A DNA stretch of 64,000 nucleotides from Glaciimonas sp. CA11.2. GTDB lineage: Bacteria > Pseudomonadota > Gammaproteobacteria > Burkholderiales > Burkholderiaceae_D. Where the stretch lies: positions 620,001 through 684,000 of the forward strand of contig NZ_JAVIWL010000001.1 in assembly GCF_034314045.1 (NCBI RefSeq), in the 5' to 3' direction. Within the stretch, counting starts at the first letter, position 1. The number at the start of each line of letters is the position of its first letter. A program made the position numbers and the translations under genes. The notes under the pieces were generated by a model. It was given only the letters and a program-made list of their open reading frames with translations. It did no database searches and was not told where the DNA came from. Positions 28,912-39,336 of the stretch are shown one piece after another.

Positions 28912-30252
28912 ATGACCCCTTACTCCACACGACGTGCCCAGCTAATCGCCCTGATGCAAGCCAAGGGTGGTGGCGTCGCGATCATTCCGACTGCACCTGA
29001 AGTCATGCGCAACCGCGATGCCGACTATCCTTATCGCCACGACAGCTATTTCTATTATCTGTCAGGCTTTATGGAGCCGGAAGCGGTCGTCGTGCTAATC
29101 GCGGGAGAGCATCCAAAAGCCATTTTATTTTGCCGTGAAAAAAATCTGGAACGCGAAATCTGGGATGGCGTCCGTTATGGTCCTGTTGCTGCACGCGAAA
29201 AATTTGGCTTTGATGCCACATTTCCGATCGAATCGCTGTCCACTGAAATGCCAAAACTGTTGGCCGATACGCCCTCCGTTTTTTATGCACTTGGCCATCA
29301 GAGCGAATACGATGAAAAACTGCAAGGTTGGTTAGGCAGCGTGCGTGCCATGGGTCGCGCCGGGGTTGTTGCCCCGTCTGCCATCCATAACGTTCAGGTA
29401 TTGATGGACGAAATGCGCTTGTTCAAAGACGCCGATGAAATCGCCTTGATGCGACGGGCCGGTGAGATTTCCGCTGCAGGTCATTGTCGCGCCATGCGAT
29501 TCTCCGGACCTGGTTTGCGCGAATACGAACTTGAAGCAGAATTGCTCCACGAATTCCGTCGCCAGGGGTCGCAATATCCCGCCTACGGATCGATTGTCGC
29601 TACCGGCGCTAATGCTTGCGTCCTGCACTACCGCGCCAGCGATGCGATCCTGAAAGACAGCGATCTGGTTCTCATTGATGCTGGCTGCGAATTCGATAGC
29701 TATGCGGGTGATATTACGCGCACTTTTCCTGCAAACGGCATCTTCTCCGGCCCGCAAAAAGAACTCTACGAGATTGTGCTGGCCTCGCAAAATGCTGCCA
29801 TTGAAGTTACGCGTCCGGGCAAGCATTTTATGGACGGTCATGACGCCGCCGTTCGCGTACTGGCACAAGGCATGCTGGATACAGGACTGCTCAACAAAAA
29901 CAAAGTCGGGTCACTGGATGACGTCATTACCAACGGTGATTTCAGGCAATTTTATATGCATCGCACCGGTCATTGGCTGGGCATGGATGTGCACGATGTC
30001 GGCGAATATCGCGACCTGGATGCGTCAATCGCTGGAGGCGAACCGAAACCCTGGCGTGGTTTGCAACCCGGCATGGTGACCACTATCGAACCGGGTATTT
30101 ATGTGCGACCGGCAGAAGGCGTTCCAGAAAAATACTGGAACATCGGCATCCGGATTGAAGACGATGCTTTAATCACCAACACGGGCTGCGAACTCATGAC
30201 CACTGGCGCACCACGCACTGTTGCTGATATCGAAGCGCTGATGCGGAAATAA
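28912..30252 (+). CDS. pepP: Xaa-Pro aminopeptidase
   Basis: A 446-residue cytoplasmic dimanganese peptidase (M24B) that removes the N-terminal residue before proline. The AMP-N domain covers about 1-135 (YRHDSYFYYLSGFMEPEAVV). The pita-bread catalytic domain carries the five metal ligands: two Asp in LIDAGCEFDSYAGDITRTF, His in HRTGHWLGMDVHDVG, Glu in TTIEPGIYV and Glu in IRIEDD. I use the ATG at 28912 because AAGGA sits five bases before it; an ATG at 28906 lies inside that site. It precedes ubiH by ten bases, the usual Burkholderiales order. Confidence 0.94.
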   Translation: MTPYSTRRAQLIALMQAKGGGVAIIPTAPEVMRNRDADYPYRHDSYFYYLSGFMEPEAVVVLIAGEHPKAILFCREKNLEREIWDGVRYGPVAAREKFGFDATFPIESLSTEMPKLLADTPSVFYALGHQSEYDEKLQGWLGSVRAMGRAGVVAPSAIHNVQVLMDEMRLFKDADEIALMRRAGEISAAGHCRAMRFSGPGLREYELEAELLHEFRRQGSQYPAYGSIVATGANACVLHYRASDAILKDSDLVLIDAGCEFDSYAGDITRTFPANGIFSGPQKELYEIVLASQNAAIEVTRPGKHFMDGHDAAVRVLAQGMLDTGLLNKNKVGSLDDVITNGDFRQFYMHRTGHWLGMDVHDVGEYRDLDASIAGGEPKPWRGLQPGMVTTIEPGIYVRPAEGVPEKYWNIGIRIEDDALITNTGCELMTTGAPRTVADIEALMRK

Positions 30253-30262
30253 CCACCTGATA

Positions 30263-31417
30263 ATGACAGACAACACACATATACCGCTGCATACAGACAT
30301 CGCCATTTGTGGAGCCGGTCCGGTTGGCGTCACACTCGCCGCCCTGTTAATCAAGCGCGGCGTCGCACCGGATCGCATTGCCCTGATCGATGGAAAAACC
30401 ATTGATCAGGCGCGCCTTGATCCACGCGCAATTGCCCTCTCGTATGGCAGCCGTCAAATTCTGGAAGATGTCCGCGCGTGGCCGTTAGCGGCGACCGCGA
30501 TTCATCAAATCCATGTTTCGCGTCGGGGGCATTTCGGCCGCACGCTCATTGAGCGCGCCGACTATCAAATACCGGCATTAGGCTACGTTTGCCGCTATGG
30601 CGATTTGATTACGACATTGACCGCGTTACCCGAATTACATGGTATTACTTTGCTGCGTCCAGTTCAGGTCAGCGCCAGCAACGAACAAAGCGACGGTGTC
30701 ACCATCACATTATCGGATGGTCGCGTGCTGCGCAGCAAGATAATGGTGCAGGCTGAGGGCGGATTGTTTGGCGCGCAAACGAACAAAGAATTACAACGTG
30801 ATTACGATCAGATCGCTATTGTCGCGCACGTGCAAACCAGTGCGCCTGTTCCACATCGCGCATTTGAGCGCTTCACCGATCAAGGGCCGCTGGCGCTTTT
30901 GCCGCAAGATGATGGCTACGCGTTGGTCTGGTGCGTACGTCCTGATAACGCTGCGAAATTGCTCACGCTGCCTGATGAACTATTTCTGAAAGCACTTGAA
31001 AATGCTTTTGGCGGTCGAGTCGGACACTTCATTCGTATGTCGTCTCGCAACAGTTTCCCCCTGGGCTTAAATGCCCATCCCGCCTCTTCAGTACACACGG
31101 TCGCCATTGGCAATGCCGCACAAACACTGCATCCCGTCGCTGGCCAAGGTCTTAATCTGGGCTTGCGCGACGCAGCCGTCCTGGCGAAATTGTTGGCGCA
31201 AGAAGTTTCACCTTTAACGTTGGAGAAATTTTCTAACAGTAGAAAAACCGATCGCAGCATGACGATTCATATGACCGACCTGATGGCAAGGGTTTTTGCC
31301 AGTGCACCACAAGGCGCACTCTCGCAAACACTACTCGGGTTATCACTAGGTCTTGTAGACGCAATCAAGCCAGCGAAAAATATGCTGGCTGAGCAGATGA
31401 TGTTTGGGCGGCGTTGA
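30263..31417 (+). CDS. ubiH: UbiH/UbiF-family FAD-dependent ubiquinone hydroxylase
   Basis: A 384-residue flavoprotein monooxygenase of the UbiH/UbiF/VisC/COQ6 family, acting on the ring of ubiquinone precursors. The dinucleotide-binding motif DIAICGAGPVGVTLAALL is N-terminal, the second flavin motif and family signature lie in AIGNAAQTLHPVAGQGLNLG, with LRDAAVLAKLL after it. Position behind pepP supports UbiH, but which hydroxylation (C5 or C6) it performs cannot be told from sequence alone. In many relatives dsbC, dusB and fis follow; here the next gene is kdsA on the opposite strand. Confidence 0.88.
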   Translation: MTDNTHIPLHTDIAICGAGPVGVTLAALLIKRGVAPDRIALIDGKTIDQARLDPRAIALSYGSRQILEDVRAWPLAATAIHQIHVSRRGHFGRTLIERADYQIPALGYVCRYGDLITTLTALPELHGITLLRPVQVSASNEQSDGVTITLSDGRVLRSKIMVQAEGGLFGAQTNKELQRDYDQIAIVAHVQTSAPVPHRAFERFTDQGPLALLPQDDGYALVWCVRPDNAAKLLTLPDELFLKALENAFGGRVGHFIRMSSRNSFPLGLNAHPASSVHTVAIGNAAQTLHPVAGQGLNLGLRDAAVLAKLLAQEVSPLTLEKFSNSRKTDRSMTIHMTDLMARVFASAPQGALSQTLLGLSLGLVDAIKPAKNMLAEQMMFGRR

Positions 31418-31436
31418 GATCAATTTGAGCGTTTTA

Positions 31437-31468
31437 ATCGGCATCTGATAAATTTATTAAATGCCGAT
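31437..31468. terminator. Hairpin between convergent ubiH and kdsA
   Basis: ATCGGCAT (31437-31444) pairs with ATGCCGAT (31461-31468), and the AT-rich interior can extend the stem. It lies 20 bases after ubiH and may serve both converging genes, though U runs are weak on both sides. Confidence 0.5.
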
Positions 31469-31538
31469 CTGCGTGTCTGGCAACTCAGACCAAGATCATC
31501 GATTCATTACCTGACACATGACATGACCATGTGCTTAC

Positions 31539-32800
<1,262 letters not shown>

Positions 32801-32840
32801 AAAACCGCGCTGATGAATGTGTATTCATCAACGCGGTTTT
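32801..32840 (-). terminator. Rho-independent terminator of the pnt operon
   Basis: AAAACCGCG (32801-32809) pairs with CGCGGTTTT (32832-32840), with an inner TGATGAAT/ATTCATCA stem. Read on the minus strand the hairpin is followed by a T run, 20 bases beyond the pntB stop. Confidence 0.85.
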
Positions 32841-32859
32841 ATACGTACAAACACAAGAT

Positions 32860-34320
32860 TTATTCGACCGCTTTCACCATCGCCTCAATCACCTTCTTAG
32901 CATCCCCAAACACCATCATGGTTTTATCCATATAGAACAACTCGTTGTCCAGACCGGCATAACCAGAGGCCATTGAGCGTTTGTTGACGATGACGGTTTT
33001 GGCTTTGTAGACTTCCAGAATCGGCATGCCTGCAATCGATGATTTTGGATCTTTAGCAGCAGGATTAACCACATCATTCGCACCCAGCACCAGCACCACA
33101 TCAGCCTGACTGAAATCGTTGTTGATGTCTTCCATCTCGAACACTTGATCGTACGGCACTTCGGCTTCTGCCAGCAGTACGTTCATGTGTCCCGGCATAC
33201 GTCCTGCCACCGGATGGATCGCATACTTCACGATCACGCCTTTGTGCGTCAGCTTCTCGGTCAGTTCCTTTAACGCATGTTGCGCGCGTGCTACAGCCAA
33301 GCCATAACCAGGAACGATGATGACAGTTTCTGCGTTACCTAGCAGAAACGCAGCGTCATCAGCCGAGCCGGATTTGACTGGACGCTGAACTTGCGACCCG
33401 GCGGCGGCAACGGCACTCGTGTCGCCACCAAAGCCACCCAGAATCACATTAAAGAACGAACGATTCATCGCCTTGCACATGATGTAAGACAAAATCGCAC
33501 CGGAAGAACCGACCAGTGAACCGGCAATAATCAGCATCGAATTGTTGAGCGAGAAACCGATTCCGGCCGCTGCCCAACCAGAGTAACTGTTCAGCATCGA
33601 CACGACCACCGGCATATCCGCGCCACCGATTGGAATGATGATCAGTACGCCGAGTACAAACGCGATGAGCGCCATCAAAATAAATGGCAGCCATGCTTGC
33701 GTCATGACAAAGATAATGCCCAGAATCAGCATTGCTACAGCCAGCAACAGATTAATAAAGTGCTGACCGGCAAAACTTACCGGCGCACCCTGAAACAGAC
33801 GGAACTTGTATTTTCCAGAAAGTTTACCAAATGCGATGACCGAACCAGAAAATGTAATGGCACCTACAAAAGTACCAATAAACAGTTCGATGCGATTACC
33901 GACTGGCAATGCCGCACCATGCGCCGCAATCCCGAAAGCCCAAGGCTCCGAGACCGCTGCGACCGCGATACAAACCGCAGCCAGACCAATCAACGAATGC
34001 ATCGCTGCAACCAATTCCGGCATTTTAGTCATCTCAACGCTTTTGGCCAGATACGCGCCAATACCGCCACCGACTACTACACCACCAGCGACCAGCCAGA
34101 AGCCAAATCCAGCACCTTGCGATTCAACTTTCAATTTGATGATCAACGCTATCGTGGTCACAATCGCCAGCGCCATCCCACCCATACCGAACGCGTTTCC
34201 GCGCCGTGCAGTGGACGGATGCGATAGACCCTTTAGCGCCTGGATAAAACAAACCGACGCAATCAGATAAAACATTGTGACCAGATTCATACTTAACAAG
34301 TTAGCGATTTCGGCACCCAT
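32860..34320 (-). CDS. pntB: NAD(P) transhydrogenase subunit beta
   Basis: A 486-residue subunit of the proton-translocating transhydrogenase. The first ~290 residues form about eight to nine membrane helices with Gly/Ala-rich packing (LVAGGVVVGGGIGAYLAKSV). The C-terminal domain III binds NADP(H), with VIIVPGYGLAVARAQHAL and GANDVVNPAAKDPKSSIAGM as conserved blocks. The enzyme uses the proton gradient to reduce NADP+ with NADH. The start shares one base with the pntAB stop, so the two are translationally coupled. Confidence 0.96.
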   Translation of the reverse strand: MGAEIANLLSMNLVTMFYLIASVCFIQALKGLSHPSTARRGNAFGMGGMALAIVTTIALIIKLKVESQGAGFGFWLVAGGVVVGGGIGAYLAKSVEMTKMPELVAAMHSLIGLAAVCIAVAAVSEPWAFGIAAHGAALPVGNRIELFIGTFVGAITFSGSVIAFGKLSGKYKFRLFQGAPVSFAGQHFINLLLAVAMLILGIIFVMTQAWLPFILMALIAFVLGVLIIIPIGGADMPVVVSMLNSYSGWAAAGIGFSLNNSMLIIAGSLVGSSGAILSYIMCKAMNRSFFNVILGGFGGDTSAVAAAGSQVQRPVKSGSADDAAFLLGNAETVIIVPGYGLAVARAQHALKELTEKLTHKGVIVKYAIHPVAGRMPGHMNVLLAEAEVPYDQVFEMEDINNDFSQADVVLVLGANDVVNPAAKDPKSSIAGMPILEVYKAKTVIVNKRSMASGYAGLDNELFYMDKTMMVFGDAKKVIEAMVKAVE

Positions 34321-34652
34321 TAATGCGCTCCCTTATTGGTATCTGCATCTGCAGCTTTGGTCTTAGGCTCTTTTTTCTTGAACATTTCCAACATGCGCTG
34401 CGTGACCAAAAAGCCACCGAACACATTGACCGCAGCGAGTGCGACAGCTAATGTTCCGGCGATCTGACCGACCAGACCTTCAGTCAATCCGGCGGCCAAC
34501 ATTGCGCCGATAATAATGATCGCAGAAATCGCATTGGTAACGGCCATCAACGGCGTATGTAACGCCGGTGTGACAGTCCAGACCACGTGATAACCGACAT
34601 AGATCGCCAGTACAAAGATGATCAAATTGGTGATGGTGTGCGACACTTCCAT
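34320..34652 (-). CDS. pntAB: NAD(P) transhydrogenase subunit alpha, part 2
   Basis: A 110-residue membrane protein holding the three to four helices that are the C-terminal part of PntA in E. coli but a separate polypeptide here (TNLIIFVLAIYVGYHVVWTV, MAVTNAISAIIIIGAML and GGFLVTQRMLEMFKKKEP). The split alpha subunit is usual in many alpha- and betaproteobacteria. It overlaps pntB by one base and is separated from its partner pntAA by panD. Confidence 0.93.
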   Translation of the reverse strand: MEVSHTITNLIIFVLAIYVGYHVVWTVTPALHTPLMAVTNAISAIIIIGAMLAAGLTEGLVGQIAGTLAVALAAVNVFGGFLVTQRMLEMFKKKEPKTKAADADTNKGAH

Positions 34653-34723
34653 GTGTTCTCCCCCTTATTTTTTGACAGACCGCAGATTCAAAATGGTTGG
34701 TATGCGGTTGCTATCGGTTAGCC

Positions 34724-35080
34724 TTATTTCATCCCTGTCATGCGATTTTTATCGTCGACAAATACAACTTTCGGTACGTAAATCGCCGCATCCGCATCCG
34801 AAAATGGGGAATACGTACAAATAATCAACAAATCTCCCAGATGGGCGCAACGGGCGGCAGCGCCGTTGAGCGCAATCGCACCGCTGCCGCGCTCGGCACG
34901 GATTGCATAGGTCGAAAAGCGCTGACCATTATTGACATTATAAAGTTCGATTTTTTCGCCCTCAATAATATCGGCCGCTTCCAGCAGGTCTGGATCAATA
35001 CCACATGATCCCTCGTAATGAAGGTCGGCTTGGGTAACAGTTGCGCGATGAATTTTCGCGCGTAACATGATGCGTTGCAT
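34724..35080 (-). CDS. panD: Aspartate 1-decarboxylase
   Basis: A 118-residue pyruvoyl enzyme that makes beta-alanine from aspartate for pantothenate and coenzyme A. The self-cleavage site Gly-Ser is visible in [14 protein letters not shown] (around residues 24-25), and the opening [20 protein letters not shown] is typical. It lies between pntAA (72 bases upstream) and pntAB (72 bases downstream) on the same strand, an unexpected position inside a transhydrogenase operon. GGAG sits at good spacing before the ATG. Confidence 0.96.
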   Translation of the reverse strand: MQRIMLRAKIHRATVTQADLHYEGSCGIDPDLLEAADIIEGEKIELYNVNNGQRFSTYAIRAERGSGAIALNGAAARCAHLGDLLIICTYSPFSDADAAIYVPKVVFVDDKNRMTGMK

Positions 35081-35151
35081 TACTTCTTTCTCCTGTGTTC
35101 GATGGTGTCTGCCCGTTTTTACCTGCGCAGATCCACCGAAAATATGTAATG

Positions 35152-36267
35152 TTATTTGCGAAGAACTTCACCGCCGCTGCACAACAAGGTCGCGACAACA
35201 ATATCGTCTTCACGGTTAATCACCAATCCACCCTCAGGATTGACGATCAACTTTAAGAAATCCAGTACATTGCGGGAATACAGCGCCGAGGCATCCGCGG
35301 CCACTAGCGCTGCCAGATTGCCTTCGCCGATAATGTGCACGCCGTGCTTGATGACGGTCTTGCCAGATTCCGATAAGGGACAATTGCCACCTTGATCGAC
35401 TGCCATATCGAGAATCACCGACCCTGGCTTCATCGCCTTGACGGTCTCTTCACTGATCAGAATGGGTGCTTTGCGACCAGGAATCAATGCCGTTGTGATA
35501 ATGATGTCGGCTAATTTGGCGCGCTCATGCACCAACTCAGCCTGACGTCGCATCCAGTCCGCTGGCATTTGGCGTGCATATCCACCGACGCCTTGGGCGA
35601 TTTCTTTCTCTTCATCAGTAATAAAAGGCACATCGAGAAACTTGGCGCCCAGAGACTCAATCTGCTCTTTTACCGCTGGCCGCACGTCGGATGCTTCAAT
35701 TACTGCGCCCAAACGTTTTGCCGTAGCGATTGCCTGCAAACCGGCCACACCCGCGCCCATGATCAGCATCCGCGCGGCCTTGACGGTTCCGGCGGCGGTC
35801 ATCAACATCGGCATGAAGCGTTGGTAGGTATTCGCCGCCATCAGCACCGCTTTGTAGCCAGCAATGTTCGCCTGGGACGAAAGAACGTCCATCGATTGTG
35901 CACGTGAAGTCCGCGGTGCGGCTTCGAGTGCAAAAGCCGTCAGACCATGGCTTGCCATTACAACAATGTTTTCGGCATCAAAAGGGTTCAACATGCCGAT
36001 AATGACCGTGCCGCTTTTGAGATGCGCGTACTCTTCTACCGCAGGAGCACGTACTTTTAACACCGTCTCTACACCAAACGCGTCTGCGACAGTGCCAATT
36101 TGCGCACCAGCCGCTGCATAAGCCTCGTCAGTGATACTCGACGAGATACCGGCACCAGCTTGCACTACAACGTGATGCTTTGCTGCTACTAACTTTTTGA
36201 CCGTCTCTGGGGTCGCTGCAACCCGGGTTTCGCCAGGCCGCGTTTCGGCGGGGATGCCGATTTTCAT
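35152..36267 (-). CDS. pntAA: NAD(P) transhydrogenase subunit alpha, part 1
   Basis: The 371-residue soluble, NAD(H)-binding domain I of the transhydrogenase. It opens [20 protein letters not shown]. The Rossmann motif is [21 protein letters not shown] and the mobile-loop region [15 protein letters not shown] follows. I take the ATG at 36267, preceded by AGGGAGAATCTT, rather than the frame start at 36312. It is first in a minus-strand operon pntAA-panD-pntAB-pntB. Confidence 0.95.
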   Translation of the reverse strand: MKIGIPAETRPGETRVAATPETVKKLVAAKHHVVVQAGAGISSSITDEAYAAAGAQIGTVADAFGVETVLKVRAPAVEEYAHLKSGTVIIGMLNPFDAENIVVMASHGLTAFALEAAPRTSRAQSMDVLSSQANIAGYKAVLMAANTYQRFMPMLMTAAGTVKAARMLIMGAGVAGLQAIATAKRLGAVIEASDVRPAVKEQIESLGAKFLDVPFITDEEKEIAQGVGGYARQMPADWMRRQAELVHERAKLADIIITTALIPGRKAPILISEETVKAMKPGSVILDMAVDQGGNCPLSESGKTVIKHGVHIIGEGNLAALVAADASALYSRNVLDFLKLIVNPEGGLVINREDDIVVATLLCSGGEVLRK

Positions 36268-36614
36268 AAGATTCTCCCTTATTGTGTAAAAATTCTTGTG
36301 GTAAATACACACTATTAATTTGTTGCCAACAGATGATATACCACGATGCTAAACCATACTGAATGACACAACGACAACGACAACGTCAATATACCGTAGA
36401 GAGTCCAATCAATTCAGACAGCGCGCTCCGATAACGGGTGGTAGGGATATTACACGGAATATTTATTGCTAAACAATATGAAACTAGTCATAACGCTCTA
36501 TCAGGTCGTCATTTAATGAACATCGGCATTCTGTTGTGGTGGATACACGATATTGAAGGGGTTTGATCGAAAATTTGACAGCCACGTTAAAATGTCGGAT
36601 TACCCGAGGAATTT
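36268..36614. other. Divergent promoter region between pntAA and the Nudix gene
   Basis: About 350 bases between two diverging genes, AT-rich and without a supported ORF. It must hold promoters for both directions. I see no clear operator. Confidence 0.5.
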
Positions 36615-37118
36615 ATGACTGAAGTTTGGAAACCCTCTGCCACGGTAGCAGCCATTATTGAGCGTGACGGCCATTTTTTGTTAGTAGAAGAACACACAAA
36701 TGACGGCCTTCGTATTAATCAGCCAGCCGGGCACCTGGATCCCCATGAATCACTGATTCAGGCGGTGGTGCGGGAAACGTTGGAAGAAACTGCACACGAT
36801 TTCACCCCAACTGCGTTAATTGGTACCTATCTGGCCAGCTATTACTCTGCCCGCACAGGCGAAAGTGCCACATATTTACGATTTGTATTTTGTGGCACTG
36901 TCGGCAAAATACACAACCAACCACTCGACGAGGGTATTGTCGGCGTGCTGTGGATGTCGCGAGATGAATTAGCCGCTTGTCCAGAACGCCATCGCAGTCC
37001 GCAGGTTCTGCAATGTATAGATGATTACTTGCGTGGCGACCGAGTGCCGCTATCAACGCTACACACCCACGCCAGCGCGCTCACCCATCACAATGACAGC
37101 GGGAGCGACCATGTCTAA
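36615..37118 (+). CDS. nudJ: Nudix hydrolase, NudJ-like phosphatase
   Basis: A 167-residue pyrophosphohydrolase. The complete Nudix box reads [20 protein letters not shown] (G-x5-E-x7-R-E-U-x-E-E), preceded by [20 protein letters not shown] as in the NudJ (YmfB) family, which acts on thiamin pyrophosphate, nucleoside di/triphosphates and related substrates. The 3' end overlaps mnmA by eight bases; the nudJ-mnmA pair is also adjacent in E. coli, supporting the assignment. GAGGAATTT lies just before the ATG. Confidence 0.88.
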   Translation: MTEVWKPSATVAAIIERDGHFLLVEEHTNDGLRINQPAGHLDPHESLIQAVVRETLEETAHDFTPTALIGTYLASYYSARTGESATYLRFVFCGTVGKIHNQPLDEGIVGVLWMSRDELAACPERHRSPQVLQCIDDYLRGDRVPLSTLHTHASALTHHNDSGSDHV

Positions 37119-38247
37119 AGCAAAAAAACGCGTCGTTATCGGCATGTCGGGCGGTGTCGATTCGTCCGTCTCGGCATGGCTATTGAAGCAACAAGGCTAT
37201 GAAGTGATCGGCCTGTTCATGAAAAATTGGGAGGATGATGACGACTCCGAATATTGCTCAACACGGGAGGACTGGATTGATGCTGTCAGCGTCGCCGACG
37301 TCATCGGCGTAGATATTGAAGCTGTCAACTTTGCGGCTGAGTACAAAGATCGCGTCTTCGCAGAATTTTTGCGCGAATATCAAGCCGGTCGCACCCCGAA
37401 TCCTGACGTATTGTGTAATGCCGAGATCAAATTTAAAGCCTTTCTTGATCACGCAATGAAGCTCGGCGCTGACCTGATCGCGACCGGCCATTATGCCCGC
37501 GTACGTCAAGCGCCAGCTGGCAATTTTGAGTTATTAAAAGCGCTGGATGCCAGCAAAGATCAGAGTTATTTTTTGCATCGGCTGAATCAGGCCCAATTGT
37601 CGAAGACCTTATTTCCTCTGGGCGAAATCCAGAAAACGGAAGTACGTAAAATCGCTGAACAAATTCAGCTCCCGAACGCAAAAAAGAAAGATTCGACAGG
37701 TATCTGTTTTATTGGTGAACGGCCGTTTCGAGAATTCTTGAATCGCTATCTTTCGTATCAACCCGGCCCGATGAAAACCGACGCTGGCGACACCGTTGGT
37801 GAACACGTTGGCCTGAGTTTTTACACACTCGGCCAGCGCAAAGGAATCGGCATTGGTGGAATGCAGTCACATAAAAATGCTGCTGGTGATAGCGACCCTT
37901 GGTACGTCGCAAAAAAAGACATTGAAAGTAACACGCTGCACATAGTGCAAGGCCACGATCATCCTTGGCTGCTCTCATCGACGTTAGAGGCGGGACAAGT
38001 CAGTTGGGTCGCAGGTGAAGCGCCAAAACAAGCGCAATTATCTGCAAAGACCCGCTATCGCCAGGCCGATATGGCATGTAACTTTAATGGCAACTTCGCC
38101 AATACCGCAGCTGACACGACCCAAACTTTTACCCTCAACTTCGACGCTGCCCAATGGGCAGTCACGCCGGGACAGTCTGCAGTGCTATATGAGGGCGATG
38201 TTTGTCTGGGCGGAGGAATTATCATGTCATCTGGAGACGAAAAATAA
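37111..38247 (+). CDS. mnmA: tRNA-specific 2-thiouridylase
   Basis: A 378-residue enzyme that thiolates U34 in tRNAs for Lys, Glu and Gln. The PP-loop [18 protein letters not shown] is at the start; the catalytic cysteines lie in [12 protein letters not shown] and [13 protein letters not shown] chose the ATG at 37111, which has GGGAG at correct spacing and begins directly before the PP-loop; the frame is open further upstream inside nudJ but that part is not family-like. Confidence 0.96.
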   Translation: MSKAKKRVVIGMSGGVDSSVSAWLLKQQGYEVIGLFMKNWEDDDDSEYCSTREDWIDAVSVADVIGVDIEAVNFAAEYKDRVFAEFLREYQAGRTPNPDVLCNAEIKFKAFLDHAMKLGADLIATGHYARVRQAPAGNFELLKALDASKDQSYFLHRLNQAQLSKTLFPLGEIQKTEVRKIAEQIQLPNAKKKDSTGICFIGERPFREFLNRYLSYQPGPMKTDAGDTVGEHVGLSFYTLGQRKGIGIGGMQSHKNAAGDSDPWYVAKKDIESNTLHIVQGHDHPWLLSSTLEAGQVSWVAGEAPKQAQLSAKTRYRQADMACNFNGNFANTAADTTQTFTLNFDAAQWAVTPGQSAVLYEGDVCLGGGIIMSSGDEK

Positions 38248-38825
38248 AGCAAAGACATGCAATATAGATACTATGACAACCTCTTAAAGCGTTAATGGAC
38301 ACCCCCCAGCCAGCGACCTGACAACCCACTTGTTGGAATTCGTCGCACATCCTTTACGGACCTTCGCGCTAAGAACGCCTCCGTTAATGCGTCGCGCTAT
38401 TAACGTTACTTTTTGCAGTGCACCGGGTGGAAGATTAGCAATAGCTTCCATTCGCCTTCGCGACCTGCTGCATGTCGCTTGGTGATTGCCTTTCGCGCCT
38501 ATCCATCTTGCGATTTCCCCTTAGCCGAGCCAGAAGACCCTACCAAAAAGTTTTCCCGATACAACAAATGGAAACACCACCCAAAATTTCAACCCCTTTA
38601 TTATTTCTAATAATGAAATAGTGAATTATGAATTTTGCTGTTTATTGACGGGAAAGGATTATTTATAATTCATTTCATCGAGGAAACGACAACGGCTTCC
38701 CGCCAATATGACACAGTCAGGCGGAAGAAAGTAAAGAAGTACTCGTTCACTGAGGCAGGACCCGATAGGCGTTAATCGCCCGTTCCGCCAAGCCCGGTGT
38801 TGAAATTAACTTTATGGAGAAATAT
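38248..38825. other. Gap after mnmA
   Basis: Nearly 580 bases without a supported gene. A 65-codon frame at 38413-38610 lacks a ribosome binding site or family features. The right end carries the promoter and GGAG site of the DUF4148 gene; an AT-rich patch around 38600-38680 may be its promoter region. Confidence 0.45.
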
Positions 38826-39101
38826 ATGAACACCAAACAATTGATCGCTGGTTTAGTTGTCTTAGCTGCCGCTGGTAGTGCTTTTGCTGAAATGCCTTAC
38901 CCTGCGGATGATCATTTCGTTTCAACCAAAACCCGCGCCGAAGTGAAGACCGAATTAGTGGCAGCACAAGCACAAGGTTTGTTGAATCAAAACCACGCCC
39001 GTTATCCAATTCTGCCTTCAGAACAAAGCTCGCTAACACGCGCTCAGGTTGAACAACAAGTTTCTGAAAAAACAGATATGTCAATTAACACGGGCAACTA
39101 A
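38826..39101 (+). CDS. DUF4148 domain periplasmic protein
   Basis: A 91-residue exported protein. Signal peptide MNTKQLIAGLVVLAAAGSAF, cleaved after AFA. The mature part contains the DUF4148 pattern KTRAEVKTELVAAQAQGLLN followed by RYPIL, which is abundant in multiple copies in Burkholderiales genomes. Function unknown; members are often stress-responsive small periplasmic proteins. The ATG at 38826 has GGAG upstream (an earlier in-frame ATG at 38814 overlaps that site). It is free-standing with its own terminator. Confidence 0.85.
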   Translation: MNTKQLIAGLVVLAAAGSAFAEMPYPADDHFVSTKTRAEVKTELVAAQAQGLLNQNHARYPILPSEQSSLTRAQVEQQVSEKTDMSINTGN

Positions 39102-39151
39102 TCAACCGAGTCAAAGACAGGTATGCGATAGTATGAATATCGCTGCTAAAA

Positions 39152-39176
39152 AAAACGCCACCACAAGTGGCGTTTT
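39152..39176 (+). terminator. Rho-independent terminator after the DUF4148 gene
   Basis: AAAACGCCAC (39152-39161) pairs with GTGGCGTTTT (39167-39176) around CACAA, followed by a T-rich stretch. The A-run side makes it potentially bidirectional. Confidence 0.88.
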
Positions 39177-39336
39177 GCTGTTTTATTAACACTTTAGATA
39201 GTCGTGATTAGATAGTTGTGACTTTTCATAAAAAATAAGCGGCTAGTACAACAATCACGTAAGCACGTATTCAAAATGCGAACTGATGTAGTTACTGATA
39301 CGCGTAGCAACATCTCATCACTCATCGGGTTTCACC

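Noticed and set aside
38413..38610. 65-codon ORF after mnmA
   Set aside because: No ribosome binding site, codon use unlike neighbours, and no domain features.
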